From: Bradyrhizobium sp. WD16
GTDB taxonomy: Bacteria; Pseudomonadota; Alphaproteobacteria; Rhizobiales; Xanthobacteraceae
Direction of reading: 5' to 3'
Length of the DNA: 64,000 bases
Assembly (NCBI RefSeq): GCF_024181725.1
Contig: NZ_CP028908.1
Span: 1,674,001-1,738,000 of the forward strand
Numbering within the stretch: position 1 is the stretch's first letter; the number at the start of each line of letters is the position of its first letter. Made by a program: the position numbers and the translations under genes. The notes beneath the pieces are model-generated. The model ran no database searches. It was not told where the DNA came from and saw only the letters and a list, made by a program, of their open reading frames with translations. This document shows, piece by piece, positions 1 to 8,801 of the stretch.

Positions 1-1
1 C

Positions 2-319
2 GCGCGGCTCGGCGACCCGGCGATCGACGCCCTCGCCGACCGCATCGAGGTGGTGCAGGACGATCGGCTGGAGACCGGCCGCAGCCACCCGTTCGGCGCC
101 CGCGTCAGCATCCTGAGCGGCGGCACCGCCTACGAGCGCCTCGCCTTCGACCCGCCCGGCGAGCCGTCGTCCTTCCCGACCGACGCCGCCATGCGGCAGA
201 AATTCACCCAGCTCGCCCGGCCGGTGCTGGACGGGCGGACGGCGGCCTTTGCCGACGCGGTGCTGGAGCTGGAGAGATTCGGCAGGGTCAGCGAGGCAAC
301 CCGGCTCGGCCGGGGGTGA
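2..319 (+). CDS. MmgE/PrpD family protein, C-terminal fragment (5' end outside window)
   Basis: An open frame runs in from the left edge and stops at TGA 317-319, giving about 105 residues. The sequence around the SHPFGARVSIL segment, followed by a PSSFPTD stretch and a short helical tail, resembles the end of MmgE/PrpD (2-methylcitrate dehydratase-like) proteins, which dehydrate or isomerise small hydroxy-acids. The catalytic N-terminal part is not in the window, so the substrate cannot be judged. A GTG at 50 is internal and not a start. The next gene is the tRNA on the same strand. The family assignment rests on the general look of the C-terminal domain only. Confidence 0.6.
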   Translation, partial: ARLGDPAIDALADRIEVVQDDRLETGRSHPFGARVSILSGGTAYERLAFDPPGEPSSFPTDAAMRQKFTQLARPVLDGRTAAFADAVLELERFGRVSEATRLGRG

Positions 320-463
320 GGGAGGGGTTACGGACGTCGCTCGCCGGCCATGGCTGTGCTGGTCCGGCCGGATTTTGCCCGCACGCGAGGCCGTTTCGGC
401 GCCTTTCGGAGCCCTCTGCCCCGTTGCCCCTCCCCGGCCAATCGGCTAAAGGAGGGGCCTCGC

Positions 464-540
464 GCGCCCGTAGCTCAGCTGGATAGAGCGTTGCCCTCCG
501 AAGGCAAAGGTCACACGTTCGAATCGTGTCGGGCGCGCCA
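464..540 (+). tRNA. tRNA-Arg (anticodon CCG)
   Basis: The complete cloverleaf can be folded by eye. The acceptor stem is GCGCCCG paired with CGGGCGC, and the D-arm is GCTC...GAGC. The anticodon stem is TTGCC/GGCAA with loop CTCCGAA, which gives anticodon CCG. The T-arm is ACACG-TTCGAAT-CGTGT. Discriminator G is followed by an encoded CCA at 538-540. It reads CGG arginine codons. tRNA 3' ends are common integration sites; I saw no second copy of this 3' end in the window. Confidence 0.97.
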
Positions 541-905
541 TATTTTCCATGACTTAGCTAGTTCCCGCGATGACCGTACGGAAAACGTCGTCGGATAAAA
601 TGCGACTAATTGAACCGACGTCGAGATGATTCTGGGCGCGCGTCGCGCTCGCCCACAGGTCGGGTACGCGTTCACGGGAGGGCAGGTCCAAAAAACCCGC
701 GAGAAACTGAATCTGAATAACACTATATTTTTGTTCGACGCGCTGTCTCCCGTTTGACCCGACATGTCGCTGGGATTGCGTCAGATCGATAAACACCGCC
801 GCCGCGTAACCAAATCATCCCAAAACATCCGCAGCGCGCCGGTTGAAGTGCCCCACTTCCAGACGTTCACCCGCTCTTTCGAGTTTCCGAACTTCCGACA
901 TTCAT
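541..905. other. Intergenic, no recognisable gene
   Basis: The stretch between the tRNA and the nicotinamidase remnant holds only short frames with no recognisable family. Base composition appears more AT-rich around 705-735 than in the flanking genes. It may be decayed accessory DNA next to the tRNA. Confidence 0.5.
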
Positions 906-1118
906 TCAGAACTGCTCGGCCTCGGCAGAGCTGGCGTAGGATTCGGACGCGTGCGTGTCGAAGGTCAACAGTACGCCTGCCGTTTCGGCGGGGTCGAGCG
1001 CTGCCAGCATGGCGTTCAGCGGCGCGACCAGCGCCTCCGCACCGGCGACATAGAGCGCGCCATCGGGCAGCATGAAGTCCTGCTGGGCGTCAACCACAAT
1101 CACGAACTGCGCATCGAT
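906..1118 (-). pseudogene. Nicotinamidase/isochorismatase-family remnant (pncA-like)
   Basis: The minus-strand frame reads FVIVVDAQQDFMLPDG, then a FDTHASESYA segment ending EAEQF and a stop at 906-908. This is the beginning of a nicotinamidase (nicotinamide to nicotinate, NAD salvage), including the catalytic-Asp segment near the start. Family members are about 200 residues, so roughly two thirds is missing and the Lys and Cys catalytic segments are absent. No ATG lies in frame: the likely ancestral start is now ATC at 1116-1118, and only a GTG at 1101-1103 remains. It diverges from the NrtR-type regulator, the arrangement expected for an NrtR target, so this is probably a dead target gene. 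Loss of the start codon is inference. Confidence 0.6.
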
Positions 1119-1143
1119 TCTGCTCCATCTCTGTCGTCGCCGC

Positions 1144-1170
1144 TTGACATATATCTATTGAGCACATAAG
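1144..1170 (+). promoter_or_regulatory. Candidate promoter of the NrtR-SPFH-NADK operon
   Basis: TTGACA at 1144-1149 is a perfect -35 hexamer. A CATAAG at 1165-1170 (4/6 match) could be the -10 with a short 15-bp spacer. AT-rich words follow: CATATATG at 1184-1191, then ATATG...CATAT arms around 1187-1203, which could be the regulator's operator. The site was assigned by eye only. Confidence 0.35.
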
Positions 1171-1200
1171 TAAAGCGCAGGTTGCATATATGTGTACCAT

Positions 1201-1926
1201 ATGGGCGAATCCGAATTCCTCAAGGCGTATGACGCCAACCAGTATGAACGCCCGTCGGTGGCAGTTGACCTCATCCTGATGAGCGTCGTCGAGGGCACAC
1301 CCGCGGCCTTGCTCGCCCGCCGCGACGCGCATCCCCATCTGGGCGCCTGGGCATTGCCGGGTGGGTTCGTCGGCATCAACGAAAGCCTCGACGCCGCCGC
1401 GCGCCGCCTGCTGGCCAGCAAGGCGCGGATGGACGCCGCCTATGTCGAGCAGCTCTATACCTTTGGCGCGGTCGATCGCGATCCGCGGGCCCGGATCATC
1501 AGCGTCGCGTATTTTGCGCTGCTGCCGCCGGCGCACTTTGCCGCCGCGCTGAAGGCTACGCCCGAACTGACGCTTGCCGAACTGACCGTGCCATGGTCGG
1601 GTGAAACCGGCGGGCCGGTTGAAGCGTGCTCGGCAGACGGCGAGACACTGCCGCTGGCGTTCGACCATGCCGATATGCTGGGGCTCGCCATACTGCGGCT
1701 GCGCGGCAAGCTCGATTATTCGAACGTCGCCTTTGCCTTGCTGCCCGATTGTTTCACGCTGCGCGCCTTGCAGGAAGCGCATGAGGCCATTCTCGGCATG
1801 CGCCTCAACAAGCCCGCCTTCCGGCGCCGCATGCTCGATAGCGGTCGCCTGGAGGCGACCGGCGAACGCGAGCTCGGTGCCTCGTTCCGGCCCGCCGAGC
1901 TCTACCGCCACCGCACCGCCAACTGA
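1201..1926 (+). CDS. nrtR: NrtR-type transcriptional regulator (degenerate Nudix domain + winged helix)
   Basis: This 241-residue protein has an N-terminal Nudix-like domain (about residues 15-140) and a C-terminal winged-helix-like part (about 150-235). The Nudix box begins correctly (GGFVGINESLDAAARRL), but the REUXEE core is replaced by RRLLASKA, so the catalytic glutamates are gone. That is what is known for NrtR, which senses ADP-ribose and represses NAD biosynthesis genes rather than hydrolysing a substrate. ATG 1201 is chosen; an in-frame GTG at 1192 would add MYH. It heads a tight plus-strand operon with an SPFH protein and an NAD-kinase-like protein and faces a nicotinamidase remnant, all consistent with NAD control. 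Target genes beyond this operon are unknown. Confidence 0.8.
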   Translation: MGESEFLKAYDANQYERPSVAVDLILMSVVEGTPAALLARRDAHPHLGAWALPGGFVGINESLDAAARRLLASKARMDAAYVEQLYTFGAVDRDPRARIISVAYFALLPPAHFAAALKATPELTLAELTVPWSGETGGPVEACSADGETLPLAFDHADMLGLAILRLRGKLDYSNVAFALLPDCFTLRALQEAHEAILGMRLNKPAFRRRMLDSGRLEATGERELGASFRPAELYRHRTAN

Positions 1927-1950
1927 CCCAGCCCAGGAAAGACAAGCTAC

Positions 1951-2934
1951 ATGGCTTCCATCAAGAATTTCGGCTTTCTCGCGCAATTGCGCAGCGATGC
2001 CAGCAACCACGTCATCCGCTACCACAAGGGCAATATCCGCCAGAGCGGTCGCGGGCTCGTCTTCTGGTTCGTGCCGGAAACCGCCAGCATCGCCGAACTG
2101 CCGATGGACGATCGCGAAATGGCGGTATTCGTGAACGGCCGCAGCCAAGACTTCCAAGCGGTTGCCATCCAGGGCACGCTGACCTGGCACGTCGTCGATC
2201 CCGAGCTGCTGGCGACCCGTGTCGATTTCAGCCTTGGCCTCGGCAAAGGCACCTATAAGAGCGAGCCGATCCAGCGGATCGAGACGCGGCTGGGCGGCCT
2301 CGTCAACCAGGCTGCGCTGCAATATCTGGCGCAGGCGCCGGTGCGCGCGCTGCTCGATGCCGGGCCCGAGCCGCTGCGCAATCAACTCGAAGCCGTACTT
2401 GCGGCGGATCCGGCCCTGGGCGAGATCGGCATCGCGGTAACGGCGGTGCGGCTCACCAACCTGGCGCCCTCCAGCGAGCTGGAGCGCGCGCTGCAGACGC
2501 CGACGTTCGAAGCGCTGCAGCAGAAGGCCGATCAGGCGACGTTCGAGCGCCGCGCGCTGGCAGTGGAGAAGGAACGTGCGATTGCCGAAAATGAGCTCGC
2601 CAACAAGACCGAACTCGCACGGCGCGAGATGCTGCTCATCACCCAGGAGGCGGAGAATGCGCGCAACCGCGCCACCGGCCATGCCGAGGCGCAGCAGGTC
2701 GAGGCCGCAGCCGAGGCGGAGCGCATCCGCACCGTCGAGAGCGCCAAGGCAGAGGCCGAGCAGGCGCGGATGACGATCTATCGCGATCTGCCGCCGGCGG
2801 TGATGCTGGGGCTCGCCGCGCGCGAGCTGGCCGGCAAGCTCGATACGATCGAGCATCTCAACGTCACGCCCGACCTGCTGGCGACCGTGCTCGGCGAATT
2901 CCGCCGCGACACCTCAGCCCTCCCGCCGCGCTGA
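1951..2934 (+). CDS. SPFH/Band-7 domain protein
   Basis: A 327-residue protein starts 24 bases after nrtR. Residues about 25-180 look like an SPFH/band-7 fold (a FWFVPETASIAELP strand pattern and an IQRIETRLGGLVNQAALQYL helix). Residues about 180-275 form a long Ala/Glu/Arg-rich coiled coil, as in stomatin/flotillin-type scaffolds that oligomerise at membranes. No convincing N-terminal membrane segment is visible, so attachment may be peripheral. The operon position between a NAD regulator and a NAD-kinase-like gene suggests a role linked to NAD(P) status; that is inference from context alone. The downstream gene begins 9 bases after its stop. Confidence 0.75.
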   Translation: MASIKNFGFLAQLRSDASNHVIRYHKGNIRQSGRGLVFWFVPETASIAELPMDDREMAVFVNGRSQDFQAVAIQGTLTWHVVDPELLATRVDFSLGLGKGTYKSEPIQRIETRLGGLVNQAALQYLAQAPVRALLDAGPEPLRNQLEAVLAADPALGEIGIAVTAVRLTNLAPSSELERALQTPTFEALQQKADQATFERRALAVEKERAIAENELANKTELARREMLLITQEAENARNRATGHAEAQQVEAAAEAERIRTVESAKAEAEQARMTIYRDLPPAVMLGLAARELAGKLDTIEHLNVTPDLLATVLGEFRRDTSALPPR

Positions 2935-2943
2935 GCTGCGCCG

Positions 2944-3837
2944 ATGTCGACCATCAGCCCGCGTGCGGTGTTCGTCACCCGGGAGACCGACTATGAACTG
3001 CTGCTCGCGCGCCATGCCACGCGCGGGCAAGCCAAGTTCTTCCTCGAAACCCGCGGGCAGGACATCGACCTGCTCGAAGACCGCCATCGCCGGTTGTATG
3101 GCACCCTCCAAGCCGGCCGTGCCGCGGTGCCATCCGACTGGCGCCAGGCCGCGGTCAGACGCGCCGACCTGAATCGCTTCGTGTTCGGGCCGGAGGATGT
3201 GATTATCGTCGTCGGGCAGGACGGCCTCGTCGCCAATGTCGCCAAATATCTCGATGGCCAGCCGGTGCTTGGGCTCAACCCCGCGCCAGACCTTTATGAC
3301 GGCGTGCTGGTGCGCGTGCCGCTTGCGCGCCTCAAACCGCTGCTGCCGGCGAGCGTCGCTGGCGCGGCGCCGGCCGAGCGACGCACGATGGTCGAGGCGC
3401 GTCTCGACAGCGGCGAGCGATTGCTGGCGCTCAACGAGATCTTCGTCGGGCATCATAGCCACCAGTCGGCGCGCTACCGCATCACCTGCGGCGATCTCGC
3501 CGAGGATCATTCCTCGAGCGGGCTGATCGTCGCGTCGGGCACCGGCGCCACCGGCTGGGCGCGCTCGATCATGGAGGCGACGCAGGCGACACTGCTGCTC
3601 GGCAACGAGGAGCCCGCCGTCGCCTTTTTCGTGCGCGAACCCTTCCCCAGTGTCGCAACTGGAACCACCTTGCGCGCCGGCAAGCTTGCGGCCGCGCCAC
3701 TGGCCGTGACGTCCCGCATGAACGAGGGTGGCGTGATCTTTGCCGACGGCATCGAGCAGGACTTTCTCTCCTTCGACTGGGGCCAGAGCGTGATGCTCGG
3801 CCCCGCCGCCCAGACGCTCCACCTCATCACCTGCTGA
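2944..3837 (+). CDS. NAD-kinase-like protein
   Basis: The protein has 297 residues. VGQDGLVANVAKY (residues 90-102) corresponds to the GGDG nucleotide-binding motif of ATP-NAD kinases with its first Gly-Gly changed to Gly-Gln. An NE pair at 164-165 and the glycine-rich SSGLIVASGTGATGW (191-205) match the other two conserved NAD-kinase blocks. The expected reaction is phosphorylation of NAD(H) to NADP(H), but the altered first motif leaves activity or substrate open. It is the third gene of the nrtR operon. The canonical housekeeping NAD kinase is probably elsewhere in the genome (inference). Confidence 0.7.
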   Translation: MSTISPRAVFVTRETDYELLLARHATRGQAKFFLETRGQDIDLLEDRHRRLYGTLQAGRAAVPSDWRQAAVRRADLNRFVFGPEDVIIVVGQDGLVANVAKYLDGQPVLGLNPAPDLYDGVLVRVPLARLKPLLPASVAGAAPAERRTMVEARLDSGERLLALNEIFVGHHSHQSARYRITCGDLAEDHSSSGLIVASGTGATGWARSIMEATQATLLLGNEEPAVAFFVREPFPSVATGTTLRAGKLAAAPLAVTSRMNEGGVIFADGIEQDFLSFDWGQSVMLGPAAQTLHLITC

Positions 3838-3984
3838 GCGAGATAGACATGTCGGTCTCCGACATCGCAAAGCGCAACTGACCCAGAAGACAACATTCGC
3901 GGCCCAATTCTCGCTCCCAGATTGCTGCCATTCGTTCACGTCGTTGCGATAACCGCTTTCGGCTCCGCGTGCCCTTGCTTCGTT

Positions 3985-5244
3985 TCACTCGATCTCGTCG
4001 GCGATTTCGCCGATCGCTTCATAAGCCAGATCGAGTTCGCCCGCCGTGCTGCAATAGGGCGGCATGATGTAGATCGTGTTGCCAAGCGGTCGAACGAGCA
4101 AGCCTCGCGCGAGAAAGCTCTGGTAGAGACGGGGACCAATGCCGGCCATATAGCCGGCGTCGCTGGCGGCAATATCGAGCGCAGCAATGGTTCCGATCTG
4201 GCGAACATTCGCAAAACGTCGATTCTCACGGAAGCGATCGAGCCTCGCGGCGTGCAAGGTGGTCAGACGCGCTATGCGTTCCAAAACCGGCTCTCGCTCC
4301 CAAATCTCCAGATTTGCAAGCGCGGCCGCGCAGGCGATCGGGTTCGCGGTATAAGAACTGGAATGGAAGAAGGCCCGTGTTCGATCCGTTGAATAATGCG
4401 CATCGAAAATGTCGGCACTGCAGAGCGTCACCGCGAGCGGCAGAGACCCTCCCGTAAGCCCCTTGGAATAGCAGCCGATATCGGGCGTGACGCCGGCCTG
4501 CTCGCAGGCGAACAGCGTGCCTGTCCGACCCCATCCGGTCATGACTTCATCGGCGATTAGGAGAGCGCCGTGGGTCCGGCAAATGCGTTTCATTTCCGCG
4601 AGAACCCAGGGCGGATAAATCAGCATGCCGCCCGCGCCGAGGATCAGCGGCTCAACGATGAGCGCAGCGACCCCGCCATTCCGGCATGCCGCATCCAACG
4701 CATCCAGCGTCGCCTGCTCGCGACCTGCCGAGGGAAAGGGAAGACGATCAACATCGAACAGAAGGGGATCGTAGGGCGCATTGAAGACACCACGTTCACC
4801 GACCGACATGCCGCCGATCGTATCGCCGTGATAGGCGCCTTCCAGAGCCAGAATACGGCTGCGGTTCTCGCCGCGGTGTCGCCAGAAGCCAAGTGCCATT
4901 TTCAAAGCGACTTCGACCGAGGTCGATCCGCTGTCGGAAAAAAAGACGTACTCGAGCTCCGGCGGCGTGATCGCGATGAGATGTCGCGCGAGCCGTTCCG
5001 CCGGCTCGTGCGTAAAACCGGCGAAGATCACCTGATCGAGACGGTCCACCTGGTGCTTGATCGCCTGCACGATGTGCGGATGGCGATGGCCGTGGGTCAC
5101 CACCCACCAGGACGAAATCGCGTCGAAGATACGGCGACCGTCGCCGGTCTCGAGCCAGGCGCCCTCGCCTCCGGCGATCAGCGTCGCCTCCGGCTGCACG
5201 GCATGCTGAGTGAACGGATGCCATACTGGAGACATCGATTTCAT
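3985..5244 (-). CDS. bioA: Adenosylmethionine-8-amino-7-oxononanoate aminotransferase
   Basis: The 419-residue class III PLP aminotransferase makes 7,8-diaminopelargonate from KAPA using S-adenosylmethionine as amino donor in biotin synthesis. Visible hallmarks are the SSWWV segment near residue 44 (substrate/SAM pocket), [15 protein letters not shown] (103-117), [14 protein letters not shown] with the PLP Asp at 232, and the Schiff-base lysine 261 in CYSKGLTGG. Length and motifs are complete. Its ATG overlaps the bioD stop by four bases (ATGA), so translation is probably coupled. It is the last gene of a minus-strand bioF-bioD-bioA operon, convergent with the NAD-kinase-like gene. Confidence 0.96.
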   Translation of the reverse strand: MKSMSPVWHPFTQHAVQPEATLIAGGEGAWLETGDGRRIFDAISSWWVVTHGHRHPHIVQAIKHQVDRLDQVIFAGFTHEPAERLARHLIAITPPELEYVFFSDSGSTSVEVALKMALGFWRHRGENRSRILALEGAYHGDTIGGMSVGERGVFNAPYDPLLFDVDRLPFPSAGREQATLDALDAACRNGGVAALIVEPLILGAGGMLIYPPWVLAEMKRICRTHGALLIADEVMTGWGRTGTLFACEQAGVTPDIGCYSKGLTGGSLPLAVTLCSADIFDAHYSTDRTRAFFHSSSYTANPIACAAALANLEIWEREPVLERIARLTTLHAARLDRFRENRRFANVRQIGTIAALDIAASDAGYMAGIGPRLYQSFLARGLLVRPLGNTIYIMPPYCSTAGELDLAYEAIGEIADEIE

Positions 5245-5882
5245 CCGGTGGACTCCTCCCGGAAGTCACCAATATCGAAATGGCGGGCAAAGGTCGCCCG
5301 CAGCACGTCACCGGTCAGCGGCGCGAGATGCGGAAGACGGCCAAGGCGCCGGGCATGACCCATTTCCATGATGATCCGCTCGGATTCGGCATTTTCGTCA
5401 CCAATGAAGACGATGCCCAGAAGCGCAATGCCGCGCGTGCGCAGAGCTTCTATCGACAAAAGACTATGATTGATCGTTCCGAGTGTCGTGCGGGCACATA
5501 GCGCCACCGGCGCCTGCCACCGCCTGATGACATCGATGTAGGCGACTTCGCGCGTCAACGGCACCAACAACCCGCCGGCCCCCTCCACGACCAGCGGCCG
5601 GTCCGTATTCGGCAGAACGAGCGCGCCTGGATCGATGATAATGCCGTCAATCTCGGCTGCAAGATGCGGCGAGGCCGGTGTCTTCAGCCGGTAGACCTCC
5701 GGCAACACGCGCTCTTCGGACAGGCCGGAAAGCCGCTGGACAGCCTGCCTGTCCGTCTCCTCCAGGAGACCGGCCTGGATCGGTTTCCAATAGACGGCCC
5801 CGAGAGCGTCAGCGAGCGCGGCCGCAAACACAGTCTTGCCAACGCCAGTGTCGGTACCGGTTACAATGATGCGCGTGGTCAT
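5241..5882 (-). CDS. bioD: Dethiobiotin synthase
   Basis: The 213-residue ATP-dependent ligase closes the ureido ring of dethiobiotin from 7,8-diaminopelargonate and CO2. The P-loop GTDTGVGKT is at residues 8-16, the conserved KPIQAG follows near 33, and [12 protein letters not shown] near residue 98 is the second family signature. Its start ATG overlaps the bioF stop (ATGA at 5879-5882) and its stop overlaps bioA in the same way, a tightly coupled three-gene operon. Complete and typical in length. Confidence 0.96.
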   Translation of the reverse strand: MTTRIIVTGTDTGVGKTVFAAALADALGAVYWKPIQAGLLEETDRQAVQRLSGLSEERVLPEVYRLKTPASPHLAAEIDGIIIDPGALVLPNTDRPLVVEGAGGLLVPLTREVAYIDVIRRWQAPVALCARTTLGTINHSLLSIEALRTRGIALLGIVFIGDENAESERIIMEMGHARRLGRLPHLAPLTGDVLRATFARHFDIGDFREESTG

Positions 5883-7009
5883 GTGGCCTTTCGCATGTCT
5901 TCAGCGAGGGCTTCGAACAAGTCCGCGACGACGCTCTCATCGACGTTCACCGTCAGCGCGATGCGGAGGCGCGCCGTGCCCTCGGCAACGGTCGGCGGAC
6001 GTATCGCCCGGATATCAAAACCTCGGCGCTGCAAAGAAGCAGCAAGTGCAACGGCCGCCTGATCGGCGCCGATAATTACAGGAAGAATATGCGAACCGGA
6101 GGCCTCGATGTTGCAACGGCGGCGAAGCTCGCCTCCCGCGAATTGAACCAGACGCGCAAGTCGATCCCGGCGCTCGGGATTGGTTCGGGAGAGTTCGAGA
6201 GCCACGCGCGTGATCGCGGCAATCAGCGGCGAAGGGGCGGTCGCGAAGATAAAGGGGCGAGCGCGGTTGACCAGAAAGTCGCGGATGATCTTCGGCGCAA
6301 GGATAAAACCGCCGACCGTACCGAGTGCCTTGCCGCAGGTGTGAAGTGTGATGACGTTGTCGCGCCCCTCGAAGGCTGCGGCAAGTCCCCGCCCCTGCGG
6401 CCCAAGCACGCCGGTCGCATGCGCCTCATCGACGACGACCATGGCCTCGTGGCGCTCCGCAACGGCGAATAGTTCAACGAGGTCGGGACTGTCGCCATCC
6501 ATGCTGTAGAGGCTTTCGACCGAAAGCCAGGGCCGCCCTTTGCCTCCGGCCGCGCGCCAACGGACGATCGCGGCGTCGAAGGCGCCGACATCGTTGTGCG
6601 GAACTCCCACGAAATCAGCACGTCCCCGACGCAGACCTTCGTGGACGCTGGCATGGACCAATTCGTCGTGGACCACGAGATCCCCGCGCTGCGGCAGCGT
6701 CGAGAAGATCGCAGAATTGGCCATGTAACCACCGCCAAAATAGAGCGCGGTTTCGGCACCGAAATAGGCGGCGGCTTCGCTTTCGAGCGCCTCATGCTCG
6801 GGATGATTGCCGCGCAACAGCCGCGATCCGCCCGATCCGACCGGCACGCCACGCGCCACCGCGTCGGCGGCCGCACGCCTCAATTCCTCGGATTCGGCCA
6901 AGCCGAGATAATCGTTTGACGCGAAATCCATTCCGGAGCGCTCGCTAAGCACGCGTAACCGGCCCCGCCCCGCGAGTTCGCGCAGATCTGATTCAAACCG
7001 GCCAAGCAT
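5879..7009 (-). CDS. bioF: 8-amino-7-oxononanoate synthase
   Basis: The frame is open further upstream, but ATG 7007-7009 preceded by CAGGAG eight bases away gives a 376-residue protein of normal family length, so this start is chosen. The enzyme condenses pimeloyl thioester with alanine to KAPA, the first dedicated biotin step. PLP residues are visible: [10 protein letters not shown] with Asp194 and the lysine 227 in HTCGKALG. It is the first gene of bioFDA. No bioB, bioC/H or bioZ gene lies in the window, so the pathway must be completed elsewhere. A 17-codon upstream frame ends TAATG on this start. Confidence 0.95.
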   Translation of the reverse strand: MLGRFESDLRELAGRGRLRVLSERSGMDFASNDYLGLAESEELRRAAADAVARGVPVGSGGSRLLRGNHPEHEALESEAAAYFGAETALYFGGGYMANSAIFSTLPQRGDLVVHDELVHASVHEGLRRGRADFVGVPHNDVGAFDAAIVRWRAAGGKGRPWLSVESLYSMDGDSPDLVELFAVAERHEAMVVVDEAHATGVLGPQGRGLAAAFEGRDNVITLHTCGKALGTVGGFILAPKIIRDFLVNRARPFIFATAPSPLIAAITRVALELSRTNPERRDRLARLVQFAGGELRRRCNIEASGSHILPVIIGADQAAVALAASLQRRGFDIRAIRPPTVAEGTARLRIALTVNVDESVVADLFEALAEDMRKAT

Positions 7010-7062
7010 TATCGCTCCTGCGGCGCAACTGATTGAGCCATAAACTGCCCGCGCGCCTTCAT
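7009..7062 (-). CDS. Short upstream ORF overlapping the bioF start (putative leader peptide)
   Basis: ATG 7060-7062 opens a 17-codon frame (MKARGQFMAQSVAPQER) whose TAA shares a base with the bioF ATG (TAATG). The bioF ribosome-binding site CAGGAG lies inside its last codons. This layout would couple bioF initiation to translation of the leader. There is no homology evidence that it is a real gene. Confidence 0.3.
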   Translation of the reverse strand: MKARGQFMAQSVAPQER

Positions 7063-7410
7063 GTGGATCATCCTCTTCGGTATCAAGTCTGCTTAGCCCC
7101 TTTCTGTTTTGTGTGCCCGTCTCACCGGCTCGCTCCTCCCATTTCAACAACCGTCGGGACATTTCCATCTGCGGATGGTGGCTGGCAATTCCGACGTCGA
7201 CCAGGCGAACCCGGCCTTAGCTTGCGCCCGATCCACACTTAATCTAGTACCCTTTTTTTGAAGTTCGTGAGTCAATTGAGGCATCTTCCGGATACGAACT
7301 TCGGAAAGCGGGCACTAGCCGCAGCATCTCCGGCGACGGACGGCCCCAATCGTCGTCAGAATGAAATCTTTACGGCCGATGACCCGGCTCTCGGAAAGTG
7401 CGCCGATACG
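7063..7410. promoter_or_regulatory. bioF / pabB divergent intergenic region with a long-range inverted repeat
   Basis: The region must hold both the bioF and pabB promoters. The clearest structure is a perfect 9-bp inverted repeat, GAAGTTCGT at 7260-7268 and ACGAACTTC at 7294-7302. It follows directly on a C3T7 run at 7250-7259 and lies in the probable pabB leader. No biotin-regulator (BioR-type TTATCTATAA) box was seen. Confidence 0.4.
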
Positions 7411-8799
7411 ATGTACGTACGCGAACTGAACTGGGCTGAGCCCGTCTCGGCGATGCAATGCCTCGCAGATCAACCGCAGCTCACGTTTCTCGATAGCGCA
7501 CTACGCCATGAGCAACTCGGCCGCTATTCGTATATCGCCTGCGACCCGTTCGGCACCTACACCGTCGCGGATGGGCGCGCGAGCTGGAACGGCGAGGCCC
7601 TGCCCGGTGATCCATTTGACGCGTTGCGCACCCGCCTCACGATGTATCGCCAGGAGCACGATGCGAAGCTGCCCCCATTCCAGGGAGGAGCGGCCGGCTT
7701 CTTTGGCTACGAGTTGAACCAGACGCTCGAGCAATATCCGGCCCCGATAAAACCTGATCAGGGCGTGCCGCAATCGGTCCTGAATTTCTATGATGTCGTG
7801 ATTGCCTACGATCACTACGAAAGCAGGCGATTGATCGTGTCAACCGGTTGGCCGGAGCAAGATCCGGCACGTCGTAGCGAGCGGGCGCGACGGCGCGCTG
7901 TTGAATTGACGGCGCTCCTCGACCGCCGCATGTCGCCGGCGCCGCCGTCGCGCAACGCGATCGGCGCATGGACGTCGAACTTCAGCCGCGAGGCCTACAT
8001 GGAAGCCGTCCAAAGCGTCATCGACTTGATCCTGGCAGGCGACGTCTACCAGGCCAACATCGCGCAGCGATTCAGTGCCACGCTCGGCACGCCGTTCGAT
8101 CCGCTCGAACTGTACTGCAGGCTGCGCGCGTTGAACCCCGCGCCATTCGCAGCCTTCCTGCGCTATGGGGATCTCATCATCGCTTCCAGTTCACCGGAGC
8201 GCTTTCTCAAACTCGACAGCCGATCAGTCGAGACCCGCCCGATCAAGGGCACAATTGCCAGATCCGGCGACGTTAACGAAGACCGTCGCAGAGCGGAATA
8301 TCTTCTTTCCTCTCGCAAGGATCGTGCGGAGAACATCATGATCGTTGATCTTCTTCGCAACGATTTATCGCGCGTCTGCCAACCGCCATCGGTCCTGGCA
8401 CCGGTGCTGTGCGGCCTCGAATCCTATGCCTCCGTGCATCATCTCGTGTCCGTCGTCACGGGGGAACTTGCCGACGACCAGGATGCGATCAGCCTGCTGC
8501 GCAGCTGTTTTCCGGGGGGCTCGGTCACTGGCGCGCCGAAGATCCGGGCCATGGAGATCATCGGCGAAATCGAAGGATGTCCGCGAGGGGTCTACTGCGG
8601 AGCTATCGGCTTCATCGGATTCGGCGGGAACATGGATACCAATATCGCAATTCGATCCGCGACGATCCGCAACGGCACCGCCGTCTTTCACGCCGGCGGC
8701 GGCATTACCGCGATGTCGCAACCGCAGACCGAGTATGAGGAGACGCTCGCCAAGGCGCAGCGCCTCTTCGACGCATTCAATGACCCGCTACCTCTCTGA
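7411..8799 (+). CDS. pabB: Aminodeoxychorismate synthase component I
   Basis: The frame opens at 7258, but the family N-terminus fits ATG 7411 (462 residues; a GGAAAG lies 12 bases upstream). The chorismate-binding enzyme makes 4-amino-4-deoxychorismate for folate. PIKGT at residues 277-281, with the lysine nucleophile at 279, separates PabB from anthranilate synthase TrpE, which has an alanine there. The C-terminal FPGGSVTGAPK and HAGGGI blocks are intact. The stop is two bases before the pabA start, so the pair is cotranscribed. No lyase gene (pabC) follows; the IS630 element and repeats lie downstream. Confidence 0.92.
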   Translation: MYVRELNWAEPVSAMQCLADQPQLTFLDSALRHEQLGRYSYIACDPFGTYTVADGRASWNGEALPGDPFDALRTRLTMYRQEHDAKLPPFQGGAAGFFGYELNQTLEQYPAPIKPDQGVPQSVLNFYDVVIAYDHYESRRLIVSTGWPEQDPARRSERARRRAVELTALLDRRMSPAPPSRNAIGAWTSNFSREAYMEAVQSVIDLILAGDVYQANIAQRFSATLGTPFDPLELYCRLRALNPAPFAAFLRYGDLIIASSSPERFLKLDSRSVETRPIKGTIARSGDVNEDRRRAEYLLSSRKDRAENIMIVDLLRNDLSRVCQPPSVLAPVLCGLESYASVHHLVSVVTGELADDQDAISLLRSCFPGGSVTGAPKIRAMEIIGEIEGCPRGVYCGAIGFIGFGGNMDTNIAIRSATIRNGTAVFHAGGGITAMSQPQTEYEETLAKAQRLFDAFNDPLPL

Positions 8800-8801
8800 T
8801 C

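Noticed and set aside
1090-2856. 588-codon minus-strand frame opposite nrtR and the SPFH gene
   Set aside because: Arg/Leu/Gly-rich antisense shadow typical of GC-rich DNA; the plus strand encodes clear families at the same place.
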